Shown: in pieces, positions 49,473-57,678 of the stretch | Numbering within the stretch: position 1 is the stretch's first letter | Layout: the number at the start of each line of letters is the position of its first letter | Source of the DNA: VRUE01 sp963698085 | GTDB lineage: Bacteria; Actinomycetota; Thermoleophilia; Solirubrobacterales; 70-9 | Direction of reading: 5' to 3' | NCBI GenBank assembly: GCA_963698085.1 | Contig: OY969122.1 | Coordinates: 1,674,001 to 1,738,000, forward strand | DNA length: 64,000 nt | Notes under the pieces: model-generated | What the model was told of the DNA's origin: nothing | What the model saw: only the letters and a program-made list of their open reading frames with translations | Databases searched by the model: none | Made by a program: the position numbers and the translations under genes

Positions 49473-51109
49473 GGACTGAGAACGGCTGGCCGCGCGGCCT
49501 TCGGGAGGTCGCGCGGCTCGGCCCCCTCCTTCGGCGGCACCTGGCTCATCGCGTGCTCGGCCAGGGCGGTGATCGTCAGGCTCGGGTTGACGCCGACGTT
49601 GGCGGGGATCGCGGCTCCGTCGCAGACCATCAGATTCTCGTAGCCGAAGACGCGCTGGCGCGAGTCGACGACGCCGTCCTCGGGACTGTGGCCGATCGCG
49701 GCGCCACCGAGGATGTGGGCGGTGGTGGGGATGTTGAATGCTGCCTCAGTTACGGAGCTCGTGGCGATCCCGCCGGTCCGCTTTGCTAGCCATTCGGCCG
49801 CCTGGTTGGCAGCGGGAATAAAGGTCGGGTTGGGGCGCTCGGGGTCCTGTTCGGTCTGCAGTCGCACTTCGCCGTTGCGCTTCAGCTTCGGCCGCAGCGC
49901 GATCGCGTTGTCGAGCGTCTGCATCACCAGGAGGATGATCGTGCGGCGCGAGCTGCCTCGGGGCCACATGATCTTGGCGAAGTTGACCGGGTGGCGGACG
50001 ATCTGCCCAAGTAGCTTCAGTGGCCGCGTCACGCGGGTGCCGTCGCCGACCAGCAGCGTGTTGAGTAGGCTCATTGAGTCGCCAGCCTCGCCGTAGGTAA
50101 CGGTCTCGATGTGGGTGTGGGGGTCGGGGTAGATGCTCGAGGTGATCGCTACCCGCCGGCTCAGATCGCCGGGGTAGTCCTCTGGCACCCTGACCCCGAG
50201 GATGCTCTCGCTGTTGGTGCGCACTAACTCGCCGAGGCGAGGGGAGATGCGCGGCAGCGAGCCGCCGAGGCGGCAGCGCTGAAGCAGTTTGTTGGTGCCA
50301 AGCGGCCCGGCGGCGACGATCACGCCGCGCGCCCTCAGCGTGCGGCGCTTGCGGCCGCGGAGCAGGCCGGAGCGCTCGCTGCTGACCGTGTAGCCGTCGC
50401 TGCCGTCGGCGGCGCCGAGCGGGTGGATATCGGTGACGGTGCGCTCGGCCTGTACCTCGACCCCGCGGTGTTCGGCCAGCCAGAGATAGTTCTTGACCAG
50501 CGTGTTCTTGGCGCCGTGCGGGCAGCCGACCATGCAGCGACCGCACTGCATGCAGCCGGTCCGCTCCGGCCCCTCGCCTTCGAAGTAGGGGTCGGGGACG
50601 GTCTTGCCGGGGTTCTCGAGGTAGACGCCGATCGGGGTCTTGCGATAGGTGTCGGCGACGCCGAGCTCCTCGCCGAGCTCGCGCAGCAGCTGGTCGGCGG
50701 GATCGTCGTTGTCGTGGACGACGACGCCCAGCATCCGCTGCGCGGTTTCGTAGTGGGGGGCGAGCCGCGCCTCCCAGTTCTCGAGGTCGGCCCACTGCGG
50801 GTCTTCGAAGAACGGGGAGGGGGGGACGTAGAGGGTGTTGGCATAGCCGAGGCTTCCGCCGCCCACACCGCAGCCGCTGACCACGGCGATGTCCTTGAAG
50901 ATGCTGAGGCGGAAGATTCCCTTCATCCCCATCCGCGGCGCCCAGAAATAACGGCGGCTGTCGCCGGTGGAGCTGGGGAAGTCGTCGTCGCCGAAGCGCT
51001 TACCGCACTCGAGTACGGCGACGCTGTAGCCCTTTTCAGCTAAACGCAGGGCTGACACGCTCCCGCCGAACCCAGACCCAACGACTATCCAGTCGTAGTC
51101 AAAGGACAT
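49469..51109 (-). CDS. GMC-family FAD oxidoreductase (cholesterol oxidase-like)
   Basis: A 546-residue flavoprotein. The FAD motif VVGSGFGGSVSALRLAEKGY begins at residue 8, then SGCGVGGGSLGYANTLYVPP, a cysteine-rich CMQCGRCMVGCPHGAKN (about residue 195), which could bind an iron-sulfur cluster, and the C-terminal GMC signature NPSLTITALAEHAM. Substrate could be a sterol or other alcohol; unknown. ATG 51109 fits the family start better than the longer frame to 51130. It is followed by rubredoxin's gene upstream on the same strand. Confidence 0.9.
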   Translation of the reverse strand: MSFDYDWIVVGSGFGGSVSALRLAEKGYSVAVLECGKRFGDDDFPSSTGDSRRYFWAPRMGMKGIFRLSIFKDIAVVSGCGVGGGSLGYANTLYVPPSPFFEDPQWADLENWEARLAPHYETAQRMLGVVVHDNDDPADQLLRELGEELGVADTYRKTPIGVYLENPGKTVPDPYFEGEGPERTGCMQCGRCMVGCPHGAKNTLVKNYLWLAEHRGVEVQAERTVTDIHPLGAADGSDGYTVSSERSGLLRGRKRRTLRARGVIVAAGPLGTNKLLQRCRLGGSLPRISPRLGELVRTNSESILGVRVPEDYPGDLSRRVAITSSIYPDPHTHIETVTYGEAGDSMSLLNTLLVGDGTRVTRPLKLLGQIVRHPVNFAKIMWPRGSSRRTIILLVMQTLDNAIALRPKLKRNGEVRLQTEQDPERPNPTFIPAANQAAEWLAKRTGGIATSSVTEAAFNIPTTAHILGGAAIGHSPEDGVVDSRQRVFGYENLMVCDGAAIPANVGVNPSLTITALAEHAMSQVPPKEGAEPRDLPKAARPAVLSP

Positions 51110-51127
51110 GGCTACTGCCACGGGTGG

Positions 51128-51199
51128 CACGGCGGCGGGGGTCCCCCATAGCGGAGGGCGCGCGTAGCGCGTCCGAGCACATGGGGGAGGGCCGCCGTG
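51128..51199. repeat. Large GC-rich palindrome between rubredoxin and the GMC gene
   Basis: CACGGCGGC (51128-51136) and GCCGCCGTG (51191-51199), plus CCCCCAT (51143-51149) and ATGGGGG (51181-51187), pair exactly with an inner cgcgc hairpin. The minus-strand 5' end continues into the AGPV-type repeat sequence. It separates rubredoxin from the downstream GMC gene on the same strand and could attenuate transcription. Confidence 0.65.
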
Positions 51200-51220
51200 A
51201 CAGGACCCGCGGCCCTAGGC
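51194..51220 (-). repeat. AGPV-type GC-rich repeat after rubredoxin stop
   Basis: Read on the minus strand, gcctagggccgcgggtcctg followed by tcacggc matches the repeat in rpsQ (cctcaggccgcgggtcctgt) and rpsE (cctgtcacggc). It begins at the rubredoxin stop codon, so the same element here is not translated. Confidence 0.6.
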
Positions 51221-51406
51221 CTCTCCGGGTTCGACAGGTCGAAAGTCGGAAGTCCTGGCTCCGCAGACGGGGCAGAACCAGTCGCTGGGGATCTCCTCGA
51301 AGGCCGTTCCGGGCGGGATGCCGCCATCCGGATCGCCGATCGCCGGGTCGTAGATGAACCCGCAGCTCTCGCAGATCCAGAGCGTTGCCTCGGTGGTTGC
51401 GGTCAT
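51215..51406 (-). CDS. Rubredoxin
   Basis: A 63-residue one-iron electron carrier. CESC (12-15) and CPVC (45-48) bind the iron; YDPAIGDPDGGIPPGTAFEE and PSDWFCPVCG are family hallmarks. It may pass electrons to an oxidoreductase nearby, but the GMC enzyme normally uses oxygen, so the partner is not evident. Confidence 0.97.
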   Translation of the reverse strand: MTATTEATLWICESCGFIYDPAIGDPDGGIPPGTAFEEIPSDWFCPVCGARTSDFRPVEPGEA

Positions 51407-51430
51407 GCCAGAAAGGTTAGAAGACTTCGC

Positions 51431-52003
51431 TTATTTGTCGAAGCTGACCGCGACCGGCTCGCGCTCGGATTTGTCTTCGATCTCGAAGAACTCGCGTGCG
51501 GTGAAGTTGCCCTGGTTGGCGACGATCGAGCCCGGGAACTGTTCGATGTCGGTGTTGTAGGACTGCACGTTGGAGTTGTAGATCCGCCGCGAGGCCTGGA
51601 TTTCGTCCTCGAGCTCGGAGAGGTTGCGGCTGAGCTGCTGGAAGTTCTCGGTGGCGCGCAGGGTTGGGTAGTTCTCGGCAACCGCTTTCACGTCGGCCAG
51701 CGCTTGGGTCAGTTTCTGCTCCGCCTGCGCGGTTTCCGCAACGCTTTGGGCCTGCATCGCCTCGGCCCGCGCTTGGGTGGTTTTCTCGAAGGTCTCGCTC
51801 TCGTGCGCGGCGTAGCCCTTGACCGTCTCGACCAGGTTGGGCACGAGGTCGTGGCGGCGCTTGAGCTGCACGTCGATCCCACTCCACGACTCGTCGACGC
51901 GGTTGCGCGCGGCGATGATCGAGTTGCGCTTGACGATGAAGTAGAGGACCGCGATGACGATGATCGCGGCGATCACGATGAGAGCGATAGTCATGGCGGT
52001 CAT
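51431..52003 (-). CDS. LemA family protein
   Basis: A 190-residue membrane-anchored helical protein. One N-terminal membrane helix (TIALIVIAAIIVIAVLYFIV) precedes RNRVDESWSGIDVQLKRRHD and LVPNLVETVKGYAAHE, the LemA signature, and ends NFTAREFFEIEDKSERE. LemA proteins form long-helix bundles of unclear envelope function. A family B repeat lies directly upstream. Confidence 0.95.
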   Translation of the reverse strand: MTAMTIALIVIAAIIVIAVLYFIVKRNSIIAARNRVDESWSGIDVQLKRRHDLVPNLVETVKGYAAHESETFEKTTQARAEAMQAQSVAETAQAEQKLTQALADVKAVAENYPTLRATENFQQLSRNLSELEDEIQASRRIYNSNVQSYNTDIEQFPGSIVANQGNFTAREFFEIEDKSEREPVAVSFDK

Positions 52004-52005
52004 CC

Positions 52006-52134
52006 TACCTCGCCGCCTGCAAACCGGCGCATCTCGGGGTCTTCAGTCGTCCGGATCGGGTCACGCACGGGAGTGCGCTCCCCTCACCGTCCTCCCTGCA
52101 TCCCCCGACCTGCTTGGTTTTCGGCGGCGAGTAG
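52006..52134 (+). repeat. Family B palindromic repeat, copy 3
   Basis: The outer arms ctcgccgcc (52009-52017) and ggcggcgag (52123-52131) pair, with flanking ctac/gtag. The interior tcggatcgggtcacgcac (with a one-base change), CGCAC-ggga-GTGCG hairpin, gcgctcccctcac and cctccctgc match copies 1 and 2. It lies upstream of lemA and of the plus-strand hypothetical gene at 52149, between divergent genes. Confidence 0.85.
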
Positions 52135-52148
52135 ACAAATAGGATCAG

Positions 52149-52832
52149 ATGATGGGCGCGAAGCAGGATGCGCAGGAATGGGCCGAGATCGTGTGGCGCT
52201 ATGGCGAGCGGCACGACTTGACCTACGAACCGGTCGGCGGGATCAATCCGAAAGACGGGCCGGTGGCCCTCTGCGTTGGCGGCAGCAATCGCCTCACCGG
52301 TCAGCTTGCCGAGGGCTTCTGGGGCTCCTGCTGCGATGCGGACGAAAGGGAGGTTGGCGGCTTCTTCGGCAAGACCATGCTGCCGACAGCGCTACTTGCC
52401 AAGGCCCACATGCCCGACCTGGCCAGGGTCGTGCCGGCCTTCAACGTCGAGTCGATCGAGGGGCACGAGCACGTCACCCAGCGCTTCGCCCGCAAGGTCG
52501 AGTTCGAGTCGATCGACTTCAACCAGCGCTTCCTGGCGACGATCCCCAGCGACTACGACCCGGTCAAGCTGCGCGAGCTCTTCAGCCCCGGCTTCCTCTC
52601 CTGGACGACGACGATGGCCAGAGAGATCGACTTCGGCATCAACGATCGCCAGCTCTGGTTCCTCTGGCACCTGCGCGAGCGCAGCGAGGCGGAGCTGAAA
52701 GAAGCGCTGAAGAACGCCGGCCAGCTGTTCAAGCGGCTTCAGGGCGAGATGGACGAGAGCGGCATCCACACCTACCCGCCAGGTCCCTGGCACGCCGGGC
52801 TGGCGTCGTTTCCAGATCAGGGGAGCGCTTAG
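52149..52832 (+). CDS. Conserved hypothetical protein
   Basis: A 227-residue soluble protein without recognised catalytic motif: EWAEIVWRYGERHDLTYEPV, LCVGGSNRLTGQLAEGFWGS, FESIDFNQRFLATIPSDYDP and REIDFGINDRQLWFLWHLRE. The N-terminal part resembles the start of TerB-like or DUF3137-like proteins in Solirubrobacterales (recalled, weak). DUF3137 genes often adjoin lemA, as here, which supports that guess. Start at the first or second ATG (52149, 52152). Its end overlaps the NUDIX gene by four bases. Confidence 0.75.
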   Translation: MMGAKQDAQEWAEIVWRYGERHDLTYEPVGGINPKDGPVALCVGGSNRLTGQLAEGFWGSCCDADEREVGGFFGKTMLPTALLAKAHMPDLARVVPAFNVESIEGHEHVTQRFARKVEFESIDFNQRFLATIPSDYDPVKLRELFSPGFLSWTTTMAREIDFGINDRQLWFLWHLRERSEAELKEALKNAGQLFKRLQGEMDESGIHTYPPGPWHAGLASFPDQGSA

Positions 52833-53470
52833 GCGGGATAGTCGGGGTCGCCGGGGAGGACGACCCGATGCTCCTCCTGAGTGCCGATCACCTTGGGCAG
52901 GATCGGCTCGACTTCGCGACCGCGGTGTGCCTTGAGCGCCTCGGCGGAGGTGCGGTAGGGAAGCAGGGAGGTGAGCTGGCTGATCGTCGGGAAGGCGAGG
53001 GCTAGCTCGCCGGCCTCCTGCGCGTCGAGCGCCGCCCGCGGCTCGAACCAGCGCGCCTCGGTCGTCTCGACGCCATCGGGTTCGGGCGGTGTGTGGGCGG
53101 GGGCCAGCGCCAGGAAGAACCAGGCGTCGAAGCGACGCGAGATCACCTCGGGGGTTATCCAGCGCGAGAACAGGACCAGCTCCTCGTCGGCCGGCAGCGC
53201 GATCCCGGCCTCCTCCTCGAGCTCCCGCACCGCGCAGGCCCGGTACCCAGCTTCACCCTCGCCGTCCCCCTCATCGACACCACCCCCGGGGAACACCCAG
53301 ACCCCAGGCATGAACCTTGCCTCCTCAGTCCGCTTCAACAGCAGCACCTCCAACGCCCTGTCCGCATGCTTCCCACCGCGCCTCAGCAGCACTACTGAAG
53401 CTGACGGTCGCGGAATAGCGGGCTCGCCCAGATTCGGCGCCTCTGCGGGACCGCGCTGCCTTTCAGTCAC
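52829..53470 (-). CDS. NUDIX hydrolase
   Basis: A 213-residue nucleoside-diphosphate-X hydrolase. The Nudix box is spread over GGGVDEGDGEGEAGYRACAV and RELEEEAGI (about residues 62-90). The C-terminal half (SRRFDAWFFLALAPAHTPPE) is typical of the NUDT7/19 type coenzyme A or ADP-ribose group. Start overlaps the bioA stop (GTGA), so it is coupled to bioA; a housecleaning role is possible. Confidence 0.88.
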   Translation of the reverse strand: MTERQRGPAEAPNLGEPAIPRPSASVVLLRRGGKHADRALEVLLLKRTEEARFMPGVWVFPGGGVDEGDGEGEAGYRACAVRELEEEAGIALPADEELVLFSRWITPEVISRRFDAWFFLALAPAHTPPEPDGVETTEARWFEPRAALDAQEAGELALAFPTISQLTSLLPYRTSAEALKAHRGREVEPILPKVIGTQEEHRVVLPGDPDYPA

Positions 53471-54777
53471 GCGGCCAGCGTATCTTGCGCCACCGGCTGG
53501 CTGAAGGCGGCTGCCTCGATCGATTCGGCGGTGATCGCGACCAGACGCATCAGCTCGGTCTCGGAAATTGAGAGCGGTGGCATCAGCACGACGACGTCGC
53601 TGAGCGGACGGATGATCGCACCGCGCTTGCGCGCCTCCAGGGTCACCCGGTGACCGAGGCGGAGGGCCGGGTCGTGCTCGCCGAGGTCGATGCCGACCAT
53701 GAAGCCGCGGTTGCGCACCTCCGCCACCTCCGACATTGCGGCGACAGCGTCGAGCCGCTCGCCGAGTAGCTCGATCTTCGGTTGCAGCTGCTCCAGCGTC
53801 CGCTCCTGCTCGAAGGCCTTGAGGCTGGCGATCGCCGCCGCGCAGGCGAGCGGGTTGCCGGTGTAGGTGTGGCCGTGGAAGAAGGTCCGCTGCTCCTTGG
53901 GTGCGCCGAGGAAGCCCTCGTAGATTCGCTCGCTGGTCAGGGTTGCGGCCAGCGGCAGGTAGCCGCCGGTCAAACCCTTGGCCAGGCAGAGCAGGTCGGG
54001 CTCGACGTCCTCCTGCTCACAGGCGAACATCGTGCCGGTACGGCCGAACCCCGTCGCCACCTCGTCGCAGATCAGCAGCACGCCGAAGCGGTCGCAGAGC
54101 TCGCGCACGGCGCGCAGATAGCCGGGCGGATGGAGCAGCATCCCGGCGGCGCCCTGGACCAGCGGCTCGATGATCACCGCCGCCACTTCCTCCTCGTGGC
54201 AGGAGAGGACGCGCTCGAGATCGGCGGCGTCGCCGGGCTCCGCCGCGTGGGTCTGGAAGAGCAGCGGCCGATAGGTGGCGTGGAAGAGGTCGATGCCGCC
54301 GACCGAGACCGAGCCGATCGTGTCGCCGTGGTAGGCGTCGTGCAGGTGGACGAACGAGGTGCGGCGCCTGTGCTGGCCGCCGCGCTGTTGCTGGAATTGG
54401 AACGCCATCTTGAGGGCGATCTCAGTCGCGGTCGAGCCCGACTCCGAGTAGAAGACGCGCGAGAGACCCGGTGGGGCCAGCTCGACCAGCTTCGCCGCCA
54501 GCTCGGCGGCGCCGGGGTGGGAGAGACCGAGCATGGTCGAATGCGCGATGCGATCGAGCTGCTCACGCACCGCCGCGTCGATTCCTGGGTGGCGATGCCC
54601 GTGGACGTTGCACCAAAGCGAGGAGACTCCGTCGATGTAGCGGCGGCCCTCCCTGTCGATCAGCTGCGCCCCTTCGGCCCGCTCGATCATTAGCGGCTCT
54701 TCCTCGACCCAGCCTTGCTGCTGGGTGAACGGGTGCCATAGATGATCCCGATCGAGCTGAGCGTGGTCCACCGACAT
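53467..54777 (-). CDS. bioA: Adenosylmethionine-8-amino-7-oxononanoate aminotransferase
   Basis: A 436-residue PLP enzyme that makes 7,8-diaminopelargonate (DAPA) using S-adenosylmethionine as amino donor. HLWHPFTQQQGWVEEEPL and GVSSLWCNVHGHRHPGID are BioA-specific; the PLP region is CDEVATGFGRTGTMFAC and CLAKGLTGGYLPLAAT (Lys in AKGLTGG). ATG 54777 gives the BioA start; upstream codons lack family sequence. It is separated from bioBFD by the marR-MFS pair. Confidence 0.96.
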   Translation of the reverse strand: MSVDHAQLDRDHLWHPFTQQQGWVEEEPLMIERAEGAQLIDREGRRYIDGVSSLWCNVHGHRHPGIDAAVREQLDRIAHSTMLGLSHPGAAELAAKLVELAPPGLSRVFYSESGSTATEIALKMAFQFQQQRGGQHRRRTSFVHLHDAYHGDTIGSVSVGGIDLFHATYRPLLFQTHAAEPGDAADLERVLSCHEEEVAAVIIEPLVQGAAGMLLHPPGYLRAVRELCDRFGVLLICDEVATGFGRTGTMFACEQEDVEPDLLCLAKGLTGGYLPLAATLTSERIYEGFLGAPKEQRTFFHGHTYTGNPLACAAAIASLKAFEQERTLEQLQPKIELLGERLDAVAAMSEVAEVRNRGFMVGIDLGEHDPALRLGHRVTLEARKRGAIIRPLSDVVVLMPPLSISETELMRLVAITAESIEAAAFSQPVAQDTLAA

Positions 54778-54868
54778 CGCCACCGGCGAATCTAGAGCGG
54801 CCTTCGGCCGGAACCGGTGGCGTCGATCCCCGCAGATTGCGGCAATTGAGTGATGTCGCTCACACGAA

Positions 54869-54907
54869 CAACTATTGCGCTTGAGAAATAGTTGCATTAG
54901 TGCAACT
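54869..54907. promoter_or_regulatory. Two overlapping palindromes upstream of a MarR gene (candidate operator)
   Basis: AACTATT (54869) pairs with AATAGTT (54886), and TAGTTGCA (54888) pairs with TGCAACTA (54900) around ttag. The second is eight bases before the marR ATG. MarR proteins bind such palindromes and repress their own gene; this site also lies in the divergent gap next to bioA (start 54777). Confidence 0.6.
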
Positions 54908-54915
54908 ATCGGGCC

Positions 54916-55398
54916 ATGCCGTCGAGTGACACGTCCGCACGCATGGGCGCCCTGCTACGCCACGTCTTCCTCTATGACCGCGGCAATCAGCTGCGGGTGA
55001 TCGAGGAGTCCGGGCTCTCAATGACGCAGTGCAAGGCGCTGCTGGAGCTGGGGGGGATCGGCGAGACGGCCTATCCACGCCAGGTGAGCGACCTGGCCGA
55101 GACCTTCGGCGTCTCGGTCCCCTCGATGAGCCGGGCGGTCGATGCGCTGGTCAAGAAGAAGCTCGTCACCAGGCTAGAGGACCCCGACGACCGCCGCGTC
55201 AGGCGCGTCGCGATCACCGCCAAGGGCAAGCAGTTCGTCGACACGCTGCTGGTCGTCCGCCAGACCGGCCTCGAGGCCTTCGCCGAGAGCCTCAGCGCCG
55301 CCCAGCGCCGCAAGCTGGACGCCGCGATCGACTCGCTGATGGACAGGGAGGACATCGCCGCGACCTACGAGCACCTGAAGGGAGTTGGACCCGCTTGA
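54916..55398 (+). CDS. MarR-family transcriptional regulator
   Basis: A 160-residue winged-helix repressor. SMTQCKALLELGGIGETAYP and VSDLAETFGVSVPSMSRAVD give the recognition helix region; KLVTRLEDPDDRRVRRVAIT is the wing. The stop overlaps the MFS gene start (TTGA), so it likely controls the exporter downstream, sensing an inhibitory compound. Confidence 0.94.
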   Translation: MPSSDTSARMGALLRHVFLYDRGNQLRVIEESGLSMTQCKALLELGGIGETAYPRQVSDLAETFGVSVPSMSRAVDALVKKKLVTRLEDPDDRRVRRVAITAKGKQFVDTLLVVRQTGLEAFAESLSAAQRRKLDAAIDSLMDREDIAATYEHLKGVGPA

Positions 55399-56870
55399 CC
55401 CGCTACCGCCACCTGATCACCGACGACAACCGCAAGTGGTGGACGCTCGGGGCGATGTGCTTCGCGCTGTTCATGATCATGCTCGACAACACGGTCGTCA
55501 ACGTGGCGCTGCCCTCGATCCAGCGCGATCTGGACGCCTCGATTTCCGGCCTCGAGTGGACGATCAACGGCTACACGCTCTCCTTCGCCGTGCTGCTCGC
55601 GACCGGGGGCCGGCTCGGCGACATCTTCGGCCGCCGCCGCATGTTCCTCCTCGGCGTCGTCATCTTCGCCCTCTCCTCGGCGACCGCCGGCTTCGCAGTC
55701 AGCTCCACCGACCTAGTCATCAGTCGCGTCGTGCAGGGCGTCGGCGCGGCTCTGATGATGCCGGCCACGCTCTCGATCATCACCGACGCCTTTCCTGCCC
55801 ACGAGCGCGGCAAGGCGATGGGGATGTGGGCCGGGGTCTCGGCGCTGGCGCTGGCCGTGGGCCCCGTCCTCGGCGGCTTCCTCACCGAGCACGTCAGCTG
55901 GCGCGCGATCTTCTACCTCAACATCCCAGTTGCGATCGGGGCCGTCACCGCGGCCCTCTTCGCGGTGCGCGAGTCGCGCGACACGACCGTCGGCCGCGAG
56001 GTCGACTACCTCGGCGTTGTGGCGCTCACCGGCGCCCTCACGGCCCTAGTACTCGCCCTGGTCGAGGGCAACCAGTGGGGCTGGGGATCGGCCGAGATCG
56101 TCGGCTTGCTGGTTGGCGCCGTCCTCGGCCTTCTCGCCTTCGTGCTGATCGAGCTGCGGGTCAAGGTGCCGATGGTCGAATTCCGCTTCTTCGCTGACCG
56201 CAACTTCCTCGGCGCCGTGATCGTTGCCCTGATCGTCTCCTTCGCGATGCTCGGCGTCTTCTTCTTCCTCGCCCTCTACATGCAGAACATCCTGCGCTAC
56301 TCGCCACTGGAGGCGGGCGTGCGCTTCCTTCCCTCGACGCTGATGATCGTCGGCGTTGCGCCGGTCGCCGGCCGGCTCTCCGACCGCTTCGGGCCGCGCT
56401 GGCTGATCGTCGCCGGCCTGCTCATCGTCGCTGCCTCCCTCTACAGCTTCACGGGCATCGCGGTTGACTCCGGCTACCTAGATCTGCTGCCCGGTTTCAT
56501 GCTGCTTGGCATCGGCATCGCATTGACGATGTCGCCGATGACCAGCGCTGCGATGAACGCGGTGGCGGTCGAGAAAGCGGGCATCGCCTCAGGCGTCCTC
56601 TCGATGTTCCGCATGGTCGGTGGCAGCCTCGGCATCGCCGTGACCGGCGCGATCTTCCAGGGAGTCGCCGGCAGCAGCTTCGAGACGGCGACCCCGCAGC
56701 ATTTCGTCAACGGGCTGAGCGACGCGATGATGGTCTCCGCAGCGGTGGCGCTGGTCGGCGCCGCGATCGCCGCCGCGGCGGTCCGGGGCAAGCCGAAAGC
56801 CGTCAGTGCCGAGGCGGCCGAGGCCGCCGTCAATCCGGGCGGCGAGGAGTTGGCTGGCGTCGCTTCCTAA
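55395..56870 (+). CDS. MFS drug exporter, DHA2/EmrB-QacA family
   Basis: A 491-residue proton-driven exporter with about fourteen membrane helices. LDNTVVNVALPSIQRDL (motif D1), GGRLGDIFGRRRMFLLG (motif A) and LALAVGPVLGGFLTEHVSWR (motif C) define the subfamily. A TTG start at 55395 overlaps the marR stop. A family C palindrome begins ten bases after its stop, before the convergent bioD. Confidence 0.95.
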   Translation: MTRYRHLITDDNRKWWTLGAMCFALFMIMLDNTVVNVALPSIQRDLDASISGLEWTINGYTLSFAVLLATGGRLGDIFGRRRMFLLGVVIFALSSATAGFAVSSTDLVISRVVQGVGAALMMPATLSIITDAFPAHERGKAMGMWAGVSALALAVGPVLGGFLTEHVSWRAIFYLNIPVAIGAVTAALFAVRESRDTTVGREVDYLGVVALTGALTALVLALVEGNQWGWGSAEIVGLLVGAVLGLLAFVLIELRVKVPMVEFRFFADRNFLGAVIVALIVSFAMLGVFFFLALYMQNILRYSPLEAGVRFLPSTLMIVGVAPVAGRLSDRFGPRWLIVAGLLIVAASLYSFTGIAVDSGYLDLLPGFMLLGIGIALTMSPMTSAAMNAVAVEKAGIASGVLSMFRMVGGSLGIAVTGAIFQGVAGSSFETATPQHFVNGLSDAMMVSAAVALVGAAIAAAAVRGKPKAVSAEAAEAAVNPGGEELAGVAS

Positions 56871-56879
56871 TACGGCAAC

Positions 56880-56922
56880 GCGGTCGAGGTTTGTACCGCT
56901 ATGCGACACAAACCTCGACCGC
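56880..56922. repeat. Family C palindrome, copy 2
   Basis: gcggtcgaggtttgt (56880-56894) and acaaacctcgaccgc (56908-56922) pair exactly around accgctatgcgac. The core is nearly identical to copy 1 in the monooxygenase gene. It lies between convergent mfs and bioD, a terminator position. Confidence 0.88.
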
Positions 56923-56925
56923 ACC

Positions 56926-57678
56926 TCAGTCAAGCAGTAGGTGTGGCCATCGCTCAGGCATCGCCAGGTCGAGTAGCGGCAGCGTCTCGACCCGGACCTC
57001 GCCCAGGGCGGCAATCGTCTCGCGGTTCGATTCCTCGATCGGCGAGGGATTCTCCGGCCAAGGAGTGAGGACGACCTTCGCCACCTCCAAGTTGGCCGCA
57101 CGCGCCGCCTCGATCGTCAGCAGCGTGTGGTTGATCGTGCCGAGGCCGGGCGCGGCGGCGACGACCATCGGAAGCGCCAGGTCCACGGCGAGATCGCGGA
57201 CGAGGTAATCCGAGCCCAGCGGCACGAGCAGGCCGCCGACGCCCTCACAGACGAGCGCGTCGGCGCTATCGGCTGCGGTCCGCGCCGCGGCCAGCAGTCG
57301 ATTCGGGTCGATTTCCTCGCCAGCTTGCTCCGCCGCGAGGTGCGGCGACATCGGCGGCCCGTAACGGTAAGGCGCGATCTCATCCTCGCTCTGCGTCGAT
57401 CCAGCCGCCTCCCGCAGCAGGAGATGATCCGGCCGGTGGGCCGAAAACACACCCATATGCTGGGAAATCGGCCCATCGGCGGGGAAGTCGTCCAGGCCGG
57501 TCACTGCCGGCTTGAAGACCGCCACTCGCTTGCCGTCGACTGCGAGCGTGCGCGCGATGACTGCGGCGACGACGCTCTTGCCCACCTCGGTCCCCGTTCC
57601 CGTCACAAAAACCCCAGACGTGCCGGTGGAACGAGGCCATATAGGACCTCTATCCACCGGCACGTCTGAGGCGGTCAA
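56926..57678 (-). CDS. bioD: Dethiobiotin synthetase
   Basis: A 250-residue ATP- and Mg-dependent enzyme that closes the ureido ring of dethiobiotin. The P-loop GTGTEVGKS is at 27-35; VFKPAVTGLDDFPADG and VCEGVGGLLVPLGSDYL are family motifs. The TTG start at 57678 overlaps the bioF stop (TTGA). Residues 4-22 (DVPVDRGPIWPRSTGTSG) are encoded by a perfect 16-bp-arm palindrome, making the start longer than usual; a GTG inside (VTGTGTE) would give a shorter start. Confidence 0.95.
   Translation of the reverse strand: MTASDVPVDRGPIWPRSTGTSGVFVTGTGTEVGKSVVAAVIARTLAVDGKRVAVFKPAVTGLDDFPADGPISQHMGVFSAHRPDHLLLREAAGSTQSEDEIAPYRYGPPMSPHLAAEQAGEEIDPNRLLAAARTAADSADALVCEGVGGLLVPLGSDYLVRDLAVDLALPMVVAAAPGLGTINHTLLTIEAARAANLEVAKVVLTPWPENPSPIEESNRETIAALGEVRVETLPLLDLAMPERWPHLLLD
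57615..57668. repeat. Palindrome encoding the BioD N-terminus
   Basis: CAGACGTGCCGGTGGA (57615-57630) and TCCACCGGCACGTCTG (57653-57668) pair exactly, with inner gagg/cctc around ccatatagg. It is translated in frame at the start of bioD. The inner ccatata recalls the palindrome at 592-632. Confidence 0.82.

Noticed and set aside
51197..53005. A 602-codon plus-strand open frame opposite rubredoxin and lemA
   Set aside because: It is antisense to well-supported genes, and runs through a palindromic repeat, with no domain.
55029..55394. A longer N-terminus for the MFS exporter inside marR
   Set aside because: The codons are a shadow of marR; TTG at 55395 overlaps the marR stop and matches the start of DHA2 exporters.
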